In this document: positions 7,293 to 15,606 of the stretch, piece by piece
How the letters are laid out: every line of letters begins with the position of its first letter
Position numbering within the stretch: position 1 is the first letter of the stretch
Assembly: GCA_017480195.1 (NCBI GenBank)
Contig: JAFVBE010000011.1
Coordinates: 69,580-130,203 of the forward strand
Reading direction: 5' to 3'
Source: Lachnospiraceae bacterium
GTDB taxonomy: Bacteria; Bacillota; Clostridia; Lachnospirales; Lachnospiraceae
Length of the DNA: 60,624 bases
The notes under the pieces: generated by a model
The model's input: the letters and a program-made list of their open reading frames with translations, nothing else
What the model was told of the DNA's origin: nothing
Databases searched by the model: none
Translations under genes and position numbers: made by a program

Positions 7293-10200
7293 TTATCTTT
7301 TTTTACCCTTCATGTATCTTTTATTTGTATAATACAATGCACTCATACCTGCCGCGGACATTATTGCAAGCATTATAACAAGCATAAGTTCAAATGTATC
7401 TCCTGTCTTAACACCATCATTTGTACCTGTATTATCAGTATTGTTGCTTGGTGTCTCTACTGTCGCAGGGGTAGGGGTAACCGTATCAGTTTTATCTGTA
7501 TCATTATTACCGGTATCTGTATTACCGGTATCTGTATTACCCGTATCAGTCTTGTCCTCATCTTCTTTCATAACGACTGTAAGATTAGTCTTGGCAATAC
7601 CATTTGTAAATACTATCTCTACACTATGCTCACCCTCATCAAGAGTATCTAAGAATGACTTAAGGAAGGTAATAACCGTCGAACCCTTCTTAGCAGTATA
7701 GTTCGAAGGATCAACAACCTTACCATCTATCTTAACCTCTACAAATTTTACGAATGGTCCGTCAGATTTAATGGTGATATTGCTGCTTTCATCCTCAACC
7801 CACTCACTGTCTGCACCTTCTATGATGTGGTACTCAACATCATCTGCAAGCTTATTCAGATAGAAATCATCAAATGCTCCCCATGCACCTGTTGTAAGAC
7901 TGCTAAGACCAATTACTCGGATTCCAACTGTTATCTCTGTATTATCCTCGTCAATCTCTATATCGGACACCTCCGGATTCTGCCATTCAAGCCATCCATT
8001 TAATTTAGCTGTATCTGTCCATTCCTTGTCTCCGACCTTTACAAATAACTCAATGGTGTAATCTCCGTCAGCGCCTCCTCCCTCGACATAGCAGCCTGCT
8101 GTATATACACCAGCATCTACCGTAACTGTCTGATAAAATGTGAAGGTCATAGCATTTCCATCCCAGAAATGATATGCATAATCTCCGGTACGATAGTTTC
8201 CACCCTCGCTCTTGCGCGATATTGCCGAGGCGCTATCACCTTCTGTAATCCACATAGAAGTATCGCTATCCTCAAAGCTTGGGTTAATCAGATAATTCTT
8301 CGGCTTAAGCGTCAGTGTACATATCACATCGTAGCTTACTCCATCATATACAGCCGTGCCATCTATAGGATATTCACCTTCTCCTGAATATATAGCTTCC
8401 TTGATATCCTTCTCAGACCATGTAACCTCTGCTGTGTCAGTCTTACCACTTGCAAACATTACATCTACTGTTTCAGGAAGCTCTATATCCTCATATGTGG
8501 TATCATCATCCAACTCATACTCTGCTTCCGTATCTAATACTCCTATTACAGAGTCCGACGAGGTTGTACCTCCTCGTATCATATTAAATACCTTTAGTGT
8601 ATCAAGTGCCGTTCCATCGAAATCAAATACTGCCTCATTATCTACAGCCGAGCCGCCATACCACTTACCTGCATCCTCATCATAGCCTGCTGAATAGCTT
8701 GATGCCCAGCCCGAGCCATATTTCTCCCAAAGCGCTTTATTCTGCGCTAACACTGTCGCTGCGTCAGAAGCACTCGCATCATATACCTGTACAGGAATCC
8801 ATGCAGGCTCCCAATAGAATACTCCTATACCCTTATTATTAGGGACATTGGCTACAGCCTCAACTACATTCCTTACAGATAATGCCTGACTCTGAAGGCT
8901 TACCGGATAAGGTATTGTGTTACCTGACTTGCCTTCATATACTGTATTGGTATGTCCATCACCATCCTCATAGGTACGTGCATAAGAGGTTTCAGCAACC
9001 ATTACATATTTGCCATATGTCTCTGCAATATTACTTAGTTTTGTAGTAAGATTACCGAGTGTTCCATGCCAGTACGGATAATATGATGTAGCAAATACAT
9101 CATACACAACATCATAATAGTTAAGATTAGCTGCATACGACTCAAATGCACTGCCCTCAGGGTTTGTAAAATGTATTGCAATCATAATCTGTCTGTTATA
9201 AGCTTCTTCTATATTCTGTATACCCGTGCTTCCTGCATTGAAAAGCTTACACATATTCTCCCAGCTTGTTTCTCCGCAGAAGCCATTCGTAGTTTCATTA
9301 CCGACCTGAACCATGCCTACATCTACACCGGCATCAAGCATTGTCTTAAGACTGTCCTCAGTATATGCCTGAAGCGCTGCCGCCTTGTCATCCAAGGTCA
9401 TACTCTGCCATGCCTTAGGTGCGGAATACTTACCAGGGTCTGTCCAGAAATCTGAATAATGGAAATCTACCAGAACTCTCATTCCGGCATTGGAAGCCCA
9501 CTGTCCAATCTTGACTGCGGTTGCAAGGTCACAGGCACCGCCTCCATAGCTATTGTCATTTTCATCGTATGGATCTACCCATGTGCGTATTCTTATGTAA
9601 TTAACACCTGATGACTTAAGCAGGTTGAAGAATTCCTGGTCGCCAAGTACTTTGCCATCAAAGTCTTTAAATGTTGCGCCGCTGTTCCTTATTGAAAGAT
9701 AAGATGACACATCAAAGCCTGTTATAAAGTCATTCATTATAGTAACCTTCTCTACATATAAATCTGACTCGACAGGTGAAGCAGATACAGGCGTCGTATC
9801 AAATGTAAAGGTTCTTGTGTTCTGACTTGCAAGGTATTCATTAGCAGCAGCAAGCGTGGTAAAGGTTTTGCTACCAATGATGTATATCTCTCCACCATCA
9901 TCTACTGATGCAATAGCATCATATGTTGTTGTATCCTCCCACTTAAAGCCATAGGACGCTACAGTCGTCTCAGAGCTGTCATATATTCCAAGTCCTGCAT
10001 TATCATTCTCAGTATCTGATATGATTAATGAGAAGTAATTCCAATTTGATTCAGGAGTATCCTGCTTAAGCTTAGTCAGGCTCTTACCCCAGCCAAACGG
10101 GTCAGCAGTTTCCACATCATCTCCTGCTTTAACTGTGGCCTGGTTATCCCATACTCCCATATAAAGCGGAGCATTACTTCCTGTGTAATAGTAATATACC

Positions 10201-11243
10201 TTTACGGTTTTTGTTTCTTCAGGAGTATTGTCAGCAGGCTTTTCTTTAGTTACCTCTCCGTCTTTTAAGTAATATGTAGTGCTATCGCCGGAGATAAGTT
10301 GTTTATATACATCTGTACTAAATCCATATCCAACTATCCAACCGCTGCTACTCTTAGCATATATGCCAAAGCCTTCATTTTCATTTGTTTTATCAACTAT
10401 TTTAAATTCTGTATAATACCAGTTTTCGTCAGTTTCGTCTTGTGTCAGTGTAGCCTGTTTCTTATTCTCTGTATCAGCATTATCAGCTTTCCACCCAAAA
10501 TCATCAGATGTTGTTGCAGCATCAGTGAATTCTATTCCCTTATGCTTCCAGATATCAATATAAAGTGGTGTGTCAGTTCCAGTATAATAATAGTATAGCT
10601 TAAAGGTTACAGGCTCATCCGGGTCTGTTGGGTCGCTTGAGCCACTGCTCGAGTCAGATTTTTTCTCTAAAACTATGTCGTCTATATCTCCCCAGTAATC
10701 AGCAGGTACATCTCCACTTATTTTAATTTCTACATCAGCAGTTGTTCCCTCTTCAATAGTAAATTCATCAGATTCAAGAGTCGACCATACATCCCATCCT
10801 TCTGATGCTCCAAATGTCTTCCCCGTACTGTCACCATTTACATATAATTTTAATCCTGAGGCAGTTCCCAAAAGACCATCATAAATCAGCTTAACCCTAT
10901 ATGTTCCGGCTTCAACTCCGTTAACAGTCTGATATAATGACAAAGCAGAGGCAGTTGTACCAACATTAGTAAAATGAAAAACCTGTGAAGTATTGTTCTG
11001 TGCTCCATCGCCTATTGTCTTTGTCCATGTTCCATCAAAGTCAGTCCAATTCAATGTATACGACCAACCAGATCTTAAATCACTTGAAAAATCGCCATTA
11101 CTAACTAATGTTGTAGCCTCCCAGGTATCCTCCGCCTTCACATCACCAAAACCACCTAAAAAAGTACTCCCCGGTGTGATTACTGACAGTATGACAGCAA
11201 GTATCATCGCCGTTATCCCTCTGTAAAGTCTTTTTCCTCTCAT
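7293..11243 (-). CDS. Cell-surface arabinogalactan endo-beta-1,4-galactanase (GH53), multimodular
   Basis: The enzyme is expected to cut beta-1,4-galactan of type I arabinogalactan and pectin side chains outside the cell. Counting from the ATG at 11243 (AAGGAGG six bases upstream; 1316 residues): signal peptide about 1-37; a CBM-like beta-sandwich about 45-195; two tandem ~125-residue Tyr/Trp-rich modules about 212-337 and 345-470; GH53 barrel about 503-890 with acid/base Glu650 in VQVGNETT and nucleophile Glu751 in MVAETSYA; a bacterial Ig-like module about 905-983; a second CBM-like beta-sandwich about 984-1135, possibly CBM61; an X2-like module about 1137-1225; a Thr/Asp/Asn linker; and a C-terminal KTGD motif, membrane segment and basic tail, like a variant sortase signal. 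The nearby LacI-type operator suggests induction by sugar. Module names other than GH53 are tentative. Confidence 0.93.
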   Translation of the reverse strand: MRGKRLYRGITAMILAVILSVITPGSTFLGGFGDVKAEDTWEATTLVSNGDFSSDLRSGWSYTLNWTDFDGTWTKTIGDGAQNNTSQVFHFTNVGTTASALSLYQTVNGVEAGTYRVKLIYDGLLGTASGLKLYVNGDSTGKTFGASEGWDVWSTLESDEFTIEEGTTADVEIKISGDVPADYWGDIDDIVLEKKSDSSSGSSDPTDPDEPVTFKLYYYYTGTDTPLYIDIWKHKGIEFTDAATTSDDFGWKADNADTENKKQATLTQDETDENWYYTEFKIVDKTNENEGFGIYAKSSSGWIVGYGFSTDVYKQLISGDSTTYYLKDGEVTKEKPADNTPEETKTVKVYYYYTGSNAPLYMGVWDNQATVKAGDDVETADPFGWGKSLTKLKQDTPESNWNYFSLIISDTENDNAGLGIYDSSETTVASYGFKWEDTTTYDAIASVDDGGEIYIIGSKTFTTLAAANEYLASQNTRTFTFDTTPVSASPVESDLYVEKVTIMNDFITGFDVSSYLSIRNSGATFKDFDGKVLGDQEFFNLLKSSGVNYIRIRTWVDPYDENDNSYGGGACDLATAVKIGQWASNAGMRVLVDFHYSDFWTDPGKYSAPKAWQSMTLDDKAAALQAYTEDSLKTMLDAGVDVGMVQVGNETTNGFCGETSWENMCKLFNAGSTGIQNIEEAYNRQIMIAIHFTNPEGSAFESYAANLNYYDVVYDVFATSYYPYWHGTLGNLTTKLSNIAETYGKYVMVAETSYARTYEDGDGHTNTVYEGKSGNTIPYPVSLQSQALSVRNVVEAVANVPNNKGIGVFYWEPAWIPVQVYDASASDAATVLAQNKALWEKYGSGWASSYSAGYDEDAGKWYGGSAVDNEAVFDFDGTALDTLKVFNMIRGGTTSSDSVIGVLDTEAEYELDDDTTYEDIELPETVDVMFASGKTDTAEVTWSEKDIKEAIYSGEGEYPIDGTAVYDGVSYDVICTLTLKPKNYLINPSFEDSDTSMWITEGDSASAISRKSEGGNYRTGDYAYHFWDGNAMTFTFYQTVTVDAGVYTAGCYVEGGGADGDYTIELFVKVGDKEWTDTAKLNGWLEWQNPEVSDIEIDEDNTEITVGIRVIGLSSLTTGAWGAFDDFYLNKLADDVEYHIIEGADSEWVEDESSNITIKSDGPFVKFVEVKIDGKVVDPSNYTAKKGSTVITFLKSFLDTLDEGEHSVEIVFTNGIAKTNLTVVMKEDEDKTDTGNTDTGNTDTGNNDTDKTDTVTPTPATVETPSNNTDNTGTNDGVKTGDTFELMLVIMLAIMSAAGMSALYYTNKRYMKGKKR
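7486..7555. repeat. 15-bp tandem repeat in the galactanase linker
   Basis: The region coding for the Asp-Thr-Gly-Asn-Thr linker carries near-perfect 15-bp copies (unit TATCTGTATTACCGG on the plus strand), giving the repeated residues DTGNT. Such coding repeats can change copy number and so the length of the wall-spanning linker. Confidence 0.75.
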
Positions 11244-11316
11244 AAATAACCTCCTTACATGCATTTACTTCTACTTTTCCTGTTTTTCATTATTTTCTTC
11301 CGCATCCATTCGGTCT

Positions 11317-11343
11317 GCGCAATAGTTGCGCAACCGGTTGTCC
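11317..11343. promoter_or_regulatory. Candidate LacI-family operator(s) upstream of the galactanase gene
   Basis: Two overlapping palindromes are present: GCGCAA-TAG-TTGCGC (11317-11331, perfect) and GCGCAACCGGTTGTCC (11328-11343, 14 of 16 positions symmetric with a perfect CAACCGGTTG core). The central CG with TTGCGCAA/CCGG arms is characteristic of LacI/GalR-family sites. On the minus strand a possible promoter (TTGAAG, 18-base spacer, TATACT) ends about 17 bases upstream, which would put the operator over or just after the transcription start. No LacI-type gene is in the window. Confidence 0.55.
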
Positions 11344-11385
11344 ATCACTATTTTCAGTATATATCATCAGTTGACATTTCTTCAA

Positions 11386-11414
11386 TTGACAATTCCTCCA
11401 ATAAAATTTATGCA
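11386..11414 (+). promoter_or_regulatory. Possible promoter of the RlmH-like gene
   Basis: A perfect TTGACA (11386-11391), a 17-base spacer and a weak -10, TATGCA (11409-11414), lie about 85 bases before the RlmH-like start. The same 29-bp region probably also contains the divergent galactanase promoter elements. The -10 is poor, so this is tentative. Confidence 0.3.
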
Positions 11415-11499
11415 GTTTGCACAAAAGATATTTTTTTGATTTACATGAAAGGCTTTTTTGATTAATATTAATTATAGAAAATTTTTAAGGGATATAAAA

Positions 11500-11955
11500 A
11501 TGCAGATTATATTACATATAGATACCAAAAAAATTGATACCGATTATGAGCACGCAATTAATGAATACTTCAAGCGTACATCTGCTTTTGCTAATATAAG
11601 TATGAAGCTGTATAAGGATTTTATGAAGCTGTCTCTAAAGGATAATTCTTTCAAATTCGTCGTAGTATCCGGAAAGGCTTCGTTTACCTCGACTGAGTTT
11701 GCGAAGAAAATAACCAATATAGGTCTTAACGGATATTCATGTATTGAATTTATAATTTCCGAAATAAATTTATATGAAGACATCTATACAGACAAGAATA
11801 ATACCAAAGATAAACCACTCGATTTATCCGACGAAAATTATGAAATTTTTAATCTTACAAGTATGAACATAGGTGTCGAGCCGACTGCTACCGCTCTTGC
11901 TGAACAGATTTACAGAGCTTACACAATCAATAATAATATCAACTATCATAAATAA
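11500..11955 (+). CDS. Diverged RlmH paralogue lacking the SAM-binding motif but keeping the RlmH C-terminal tail
   Basis: The 151-residue protein aligns end to end with RlmH (23S rRNA pseudouridine-1915 N3-methyltransferase). AINEYFKRTSAFANISMKLY matches the RlmH segment AIxEYxKRL, SGKASFTSTEFAKKI matches xGKxLSSExFA, and the last residues AEQIYRAYTI ... YHK match EQxYRAFKI ... YHK with identical spacing. It lacks the Gly-Gly-Ser-x-Gly SAM loop (FIISEIN instead of FVIGGSxG), the catalytic-region MTFPHQ is MNIGVEP, and a ~20-residue linker is deleted. I start at the ATG at 11500 because AAGGG lies eight bases upstream; the open frame extends to 11458. It converges on the real rlmH gene, which has the opposite losses. 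Likely a non-catalytic partner subunit; a degrading duplicate is the alternative. Confidence 0.75.
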   Translation: MQIILHIDTKKIDTDYEHAINEYFKRTSAFANISMKLYKDFMKLSLKDNSFKFVVVSGKASFTSTEFAKKITNIGLNGYSCIEFIISEINLYEDIYTDKNNTKDKPLDLSDENYEIFNLTSMNIGVEPTATALAEQIYRAYTINNNINYHK

Positions 11956-11957
11956 TT

Positions 11958-11993
11958 ATAGGAAAGCTTTATATACCGATACTAAGCCTTCCT
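11958..11993. terminator. Bidirectional hairpin between the convergent RlmH-family genes
   Basis: AGGAAAGCTT (11960-11969) pairs with AAGCCTTCCT (11984-11993) in a 10-bp stem with one GU-type pair. It starts a few bases after the RlmH-like stop and overlaps the last codons and TAG of rlmH. U-tracts on both sides are weak, so termination strength is uncertain. Confidence 0.6.
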
Positions 11994-12449
11994 ACATACA
12001 TCTGATATAGCTTCAAGCAGAATAACCCTCATAAGCTGGTGCGGAAATGTCATATTGGAGAAGCTTAATCTATAATCTGCCCTTTTTACAGTCTCATCAG
12101 ATAGCCCTAACGAGCCACCTATAACATATACCACAGAAGTACAATAATTAGAAAATGCCCTATACATAAGTCTATTCATATCTTCATTCGTGGTTGACTT
12201 GCCGTCTATACATAGAGCAATAACATAGTCTTTAGCTTCTATTTTAGACAGCAGCTTCTTTCCCTCGATATTTTTTATTTTCTCAATAACTGTTTCACTC
12301 GCATTCTCCGGTATACTTTCGTCAGGCACTTCTATTATCTCGACCTTATATTTTCCGCATTTTTCTATCTTCCTGCGAAGTTCATTTATTTTGTTTCTTA
12401 GGAATTCTTCTTTTACACTTCCTACTACAAGTATTTTTATCTTATTCAT
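11982..12449 (-). CDS. rlmH: 23S rRNA (pseudouridine-1915-N3)-methyltransferase, atypical short C terminus
   Basis: The 155-residue SPOUT-fold protein has the family N terminus (KIKILVVGSVKEEFL), VEIIEVPDE, the SAM-binding YVIGGSLGLS (residues 108-117) and LSFSNMTFPHQLMRVILLE (His137, Arg141, Glu146). RlmH methylates a pseudouridine in helix 69 of assembled 70S ribosomes. After LLE, typical members end EQxYRAFKIxxGEPYHK; here the end is AISDVCRKA, seven residues shorter, without the Tyr-His-Arg/Lys tail that in the known enzyme reaches into the partner active site. Reading the DNA in other frames does not restore the tail, so no simple frameshift explains it. The convergent neighbour carries exactly this tail. 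Confidence 0.9.
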   Translation of the reverse strand: MNKIKILVVGSVKEEFLRNKINELRRKIEKCGKYKVEIIEVPDESIPENASETVIEKIKNIEGKKLLSKIEAKDYVIALCIDGKSTTNEDMNRLMYRAFSNYCTSVVYVIGGSLGLSDETVKRADYRLSFSNMTFPHQLMRVILLEAISDVCRKA

Positions 12450-12630
12450 AGTTTAAACCTTCATACATTTCTTAAAAACATTATATAGATAATTTTCATT
12501 TAATTTACATAACTTTTTTACACAATGTTTTTTATATTGTCATAATTTGTTCATAATTTTAGTTTATATTAAGTATATAAATTAGAGTTTTTCATAAATC
12601 CTCTCTTTAAATTATATTATTGGTAATAGA

Positions 12631-12660
12631 AAAATGCCGGTTTTGTTCGCCGGCATTTTT
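12631..12660 (-). terminator. Terminator after putP
   Basis: AATGCCGG and CCGGCATT form an 8-bp stem with a 9-base loop, followed on the minus strand by TTTTTC. It is about 25 bp after the putP stop and could also serve plus-strand transcripts. The rest of 12450-12630 is AT-rich with no gene that I can recognise. Confidence 0.85.
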
Positions 12661-12682
12661 GCATTTTATTAATTTATCCTCA

Positions 12683-14224
12683 TTATACATTTCCGTTCTT
12701 TACATCATCGAACTGCTCTGCTATCTCATCACTTACCTTAGGTGTAATAAGTGATACAACCACTATGAAGAGTAAGCTTACAAAGAAGCCAATAAGCAGT
12801 GAATATGCTCCTGTATATGTAGAAAGTGTAACCTTGGCTCCATCCATATCTATGAGCTTGATGTAGTCCCACAGTATAACTGTCGCAGCACCGCTTATCA
12901 TACCTGCTGCAGCACCCGGAAGATTAATACGCTTCCAATAAAGTGACATAAGTATTGTAGGACCAAATGCCGCACCAAGACCTGCCCATGCATCTGATAC
13001 GAGTCCCATTATACTTGAATCAGGATTCCATGCGATGGCAAATGCTATAACAGCTATTACAAGCACAGATACTCTCGCTATAAGAAGTACGGTCTTCTCC
13101 TTCATATTCTTGAAGAATACGCCCTTGAACAAGTCCTCAGATATTGATGAAGATGATACAAGAAGCTGTGAGTCTGCCGTAGACATAATAGCAGCAAGTA
13201 TTCCACAGAGAAGTATACCTCCCAGGAATGGCAGATTTGAATCCTTGGTAAATATCTTCATTATCATTTCAATATATACCTTCTCGTATGCCGCGCCTTC
13301 ATTAGACAGAACATCTGGATAGAGATATGCACGACCTACTACACCGATTACACAGGCTACGACCAGCGAAAGAAGCACCCATACGATGGCTACTTTTCTG
13401 GATTTTGAAAGTTCCTTCTCGTCCTTTATAGCCATGAATCTTACAAGTATATGAGGCATACCACAATAACCAAGTCCCCATGCGAGCTGTGAAGCTATAC
13501 TTACCGCTGTGATAGGCTTACCGTTTTCTACAAATATATTAAGATAATCGCTTGCATCACCTACACCACTGTCAATAAGGTTAGGTATGATATTACCCGT
13601 TCCAAGTATTGCAACCGCTATGATAGGTACTGCAAGTATACCCACGAGCATCATCATGCCCTGTACAAAGTCAGTCATACACACAGCTAAAAATCCGCCC
13701 AAGAATGTATATGCAAGTATTACAATTGCGCCTATAAGAAGAGCTGTATGATAATCAATATTTACTATAGAAGAGAAAAGCTTTCCTCCGGAGGCAAAAG
13801 CCGAAGCAGTATATACTAAGAAGAATATAAGTATAACTATGGCAGATATAGCCATAAGCACCTTCTTCTTGTCTCCAAATCTATTGCTAAGATATTCCGG
13901 TATCGTAAGAGAATTGCCCGCTTTTATCGTATATCTTCTAAGTCTTCCCGATACGAATATCCAGTTAAGCACTGTACCTATGAAAAGTCCTACAGCAATC
14001 CATGCCTGATTTGTACCAAAGGCATATATGCCACCCGGAAGTCCCATCAAAAGCCAGCCGCTCATATCCGATGCCTGCGCTGAAAGCGCTGCCACCCATC
14101 CGTTAAGACTTCTTCCTCCTAAGAAATAATCATCTGCATTCTTGTTCTTCTTCACATTTGATATACCTATGAACATCATAAGTCCCATATAAAGAACGAA
14201 CGCTAACACAATCCAAAATGTCAT
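12683..14224 (-). CDS. putP: Sodium/proline symporter
   Basis: The 513-residue integral membrane protein belongs to the sodium:solute symporter family with about 13 membrane helices. Diagnostic stretches are the N-terminal DDYFLGGRSLNGWVAALSAQ and ASDMSGWLLMGLPG, plus TADSQLLVSSSSISEDLF in the later sodium-site helix. These match PutP rather than the pantothenate or sugar members of the family. It imports proline with sodium for nutrition or osmoprotection. Its ATG follows the thiN stop by two bases with AAGGAT as ribosome-binding site, so it is co-transcribed at the end of the long priA-thiN cluster; a hairpin terminator follows. Confidence 0.92.
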   Translation of the reverse strand: MTFWIVLAFVLYMGLMMFIGISNVKKNKNADDYFLGGRSLNGWVAALSAQASDMSGWLLMGLPGGIYAFGTNQAWIAVGLFIGTVLNWIFVSGRLRRYTIKAGNSLTIPEYLSNRFGDKKKVLMAISAIVILIFFLVYTASAFASGGKLFSSIVNIDYHTALLIGAIVILAYTFLGGFLAVCMTDFVQGMMMLVGILAVPIIAVAILGTGNIIPNLIDSGVGDASDYLNIFVENGKPITAVSIASQLAWGLGYCGMPHILVRFMAIKDEKELSKSRKVAIVWVLLSLVVACVIGVVGRAYLYPDVLSNEGAAYEKVYIEMIMKIFTKDSNLPFLGGILLCGILAAIMSTADSQLLVSSSSISEDLFKGVFFKNMKEKTVLLIARVSVLVIAVIAFAIAWNPDSSIMGLVSDAWAGLGAAFGPTILMSLYWKRINLPGAAAGMISGAATVILWDYIKLIDMDGAKVTLSTYTGAYSLLIGFFVSLLFIVVVSLITPKVSDEIAEQFDDVKNGNV

Positions 14225-14226
14225 AG

Positions 14227-14886
14227 TTAATCCTTCGTCTCTAAGACAAGTAAGTATCCGTTACTCACCTTAATAAGACCTTCCTCCTTTACTAATTCAT
14301 TACTTACTCCAAGTGTCTCATCCTTATTAAGAACCGCGCCACTTAAGTTATATTTAAAGCCCGAAAGCGTTATCCCACTTACTACATCCGAAAATGGAAT
14401 AATTGAAATATACTTTCCATATAAGGCTTTTCTTCGTATAATAAGCTCTTTCTTCTCATTAATCAGTCTAATTCTGTTCTGTCTGTCAATAATCTCGGTA
14501 GATACATCTTTATCCAAACATATCTTAAGGAGATTTAAGTTGCCTAAAAAATGGTCTAATCTGCCGCCGGTAGCTCCGAGTATTATTATATGCTCCGGTT
14601 TAAGTTCAAGCGCCTTCTCTACAGCCACATGTGTGTCCGTATAATCCTTATCAGTATTTAGCGCTATGATATTATCACAGGCTTCATAATTTCTCCTTAC
14701 CTTATCACTTACGGAATCAAAATCTCCTATAATAAGCTGTGGATTAATATCATATCCGGAAAGAGCCTCCAAGCCTCTGTCAACTCCTATTATGTATGCA
14801 TTTTTATATTCATTGATTATACTATTTAATACTTCCTTATCTATGCTGCCACCCGATACAATTATTACATCATCCATGCTTTTCAA
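14227..14886 (-). CDS. thiN: Thiamine diphosphokinase
   Basis: The 219-residue enzyme transfers pyrophosphate from ATP to thiamine, giving thiamine diphosphate. IGVDRGLEAL, PQLIIGDFDSVS, NTDKDYTDTHVAVEKAL and LGATGGRLDHFLGNLNLL are the conserved family blocks, including the Asp cluster for magnesium. The start is uncertain: a TTG at 14886 lies about 12 bases after AAAGG, while an ATG at 14877 has no clear site of its own. Both give a normal-sized protein. It lies 65 bp after rpe in the conserved rsgA-rpe-thiN order. Confidence 0.93.
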   Translation of the reverse strand: MKSMDDVIIVSGGSIDKEVLNSIINEYKNAYIIGVDRGLEALSGYDINPQLIIGDFDSVSDKVRRNYEACDNIIALNTDKDYTDTHVAVEKALELKPEHIIILGATGGRLDHFLGNLNLLKICLDKDVSTEIIDRQNRIRLINEKKELIIRRKALYGKYISIIPFSDVVSGITLSGFKYNLSGAVLNKDETLGVSNELVKEEGLIKVSNGYLLVLETKD

Positions 14887-14951
14887 ATCATATCAACACC
14901 TTTCACCGCTTCATAAAGCCACATAATAATCATATATATTTATCGATTATT

Positions 14952-15605
14952 TTATCTTGACAATATCTCATTAAACCTTGTTACATTGTCTGCTATATCA
15001 CCATTAAAGCAGGCTGAGCCGGCAACAATTACATTTGCACCCGCATCAAGTACAGTATCCACATTATTCAAATTGATACCGCCATCCACCTCTATATAAA
15101 TATTAGGATTATCAGGGTTTAAATTATATTTTAACCAGTTTAATTTGTCAATCGCAACCGGCATGAATTTCTGTCCGCCAAAGCCCGGCTCTACACTCAT
15201 TACAAGCACCATATCCACCTCCGGAAGATAAGGCTTAACCACAGCTATATCCGTCTTGGGATTAACAGCAAGCCCGGTTTTTAATCCAGCCTCCTTAATC
15301 TTGGATATAGTTTCAGACAGATTTTCACATGCCTCATAATGTATAGTGAGTAAATCTGCTCCTGCTTCCTTAAAAGCCTCTATATATCTTACAGGCTCCT
15401 CTATCATAAGATGCACATCAAAGAAAGCCTCCGTAATACCTCTTATAGCCTTAATAACAGGCGGACCGAAGGATATATTCGGCACGAACATTCCGTCCAT
15501 AACATCGAGATGATACCATTTGACTCCCGCCTTATCTAATATTTTTGCATCTCTTTCAATATTGTTAAAATCTATTGAAAGAAGTGATGGTGCCAGAATA
15601 TTCAT
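14952..15605 (-). CDS. rpe: Ribulose-phosphate 3-epimerase
   Basis: The 217-residue TIM-barrel enzyme interconverts ribulose 5-phosphate and xylulose 5-phosphate in the pentose phosphate pathway. The N-terminal LAPSLLSIDFNN, HLDVMDGMFVPNISFGP (metal His and catalytic Asp), DVHLMIEEP, VMSVEPGFGGQKF and VDGGINLNN blocks are all present. The ATG follows the rsgA stop by one base; the rsgA end supplies the GAGG ribosome-binding site. The length is normal. Confidence 0.97.
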   Translation of the reverse strand: MNILAPSLLSIDFNNIERDAKILDKAGVKWYHLDVMDGMFVPNISFGPPVIKAIRGITEAFFDVHLMIEEPVRYIEAFKEAGADLLTIHYEACENLSETISKIKEAGLKTGLAVNPKTDIAVVKPYLPEVDMVLVMSVEPGFGGQKFMPVAIDKLNWLKYNLNPDNPNIYIEVDGGINLNNVDTVLDAGANVIVAGSACFNGDIADNVTRFNEILSR

Positions 15606-15606
15606 C

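Noticed and set aside
11371-11376. A second TTGACA as promoter -35 on the plus strand
   Set aside because: No acceptable -10 lies 16-18 bases downstream; the TTGACA at 11386 is better placed.
11941-12010. A frameshift or sequencing error as the cause of the short RlmH C terminus
   Set aside because: I translated the end of rlmH in the other frames and found no YRAFKI...YHK; the tail is simply replaced, and the missing tail is instead present in the convergent gene.
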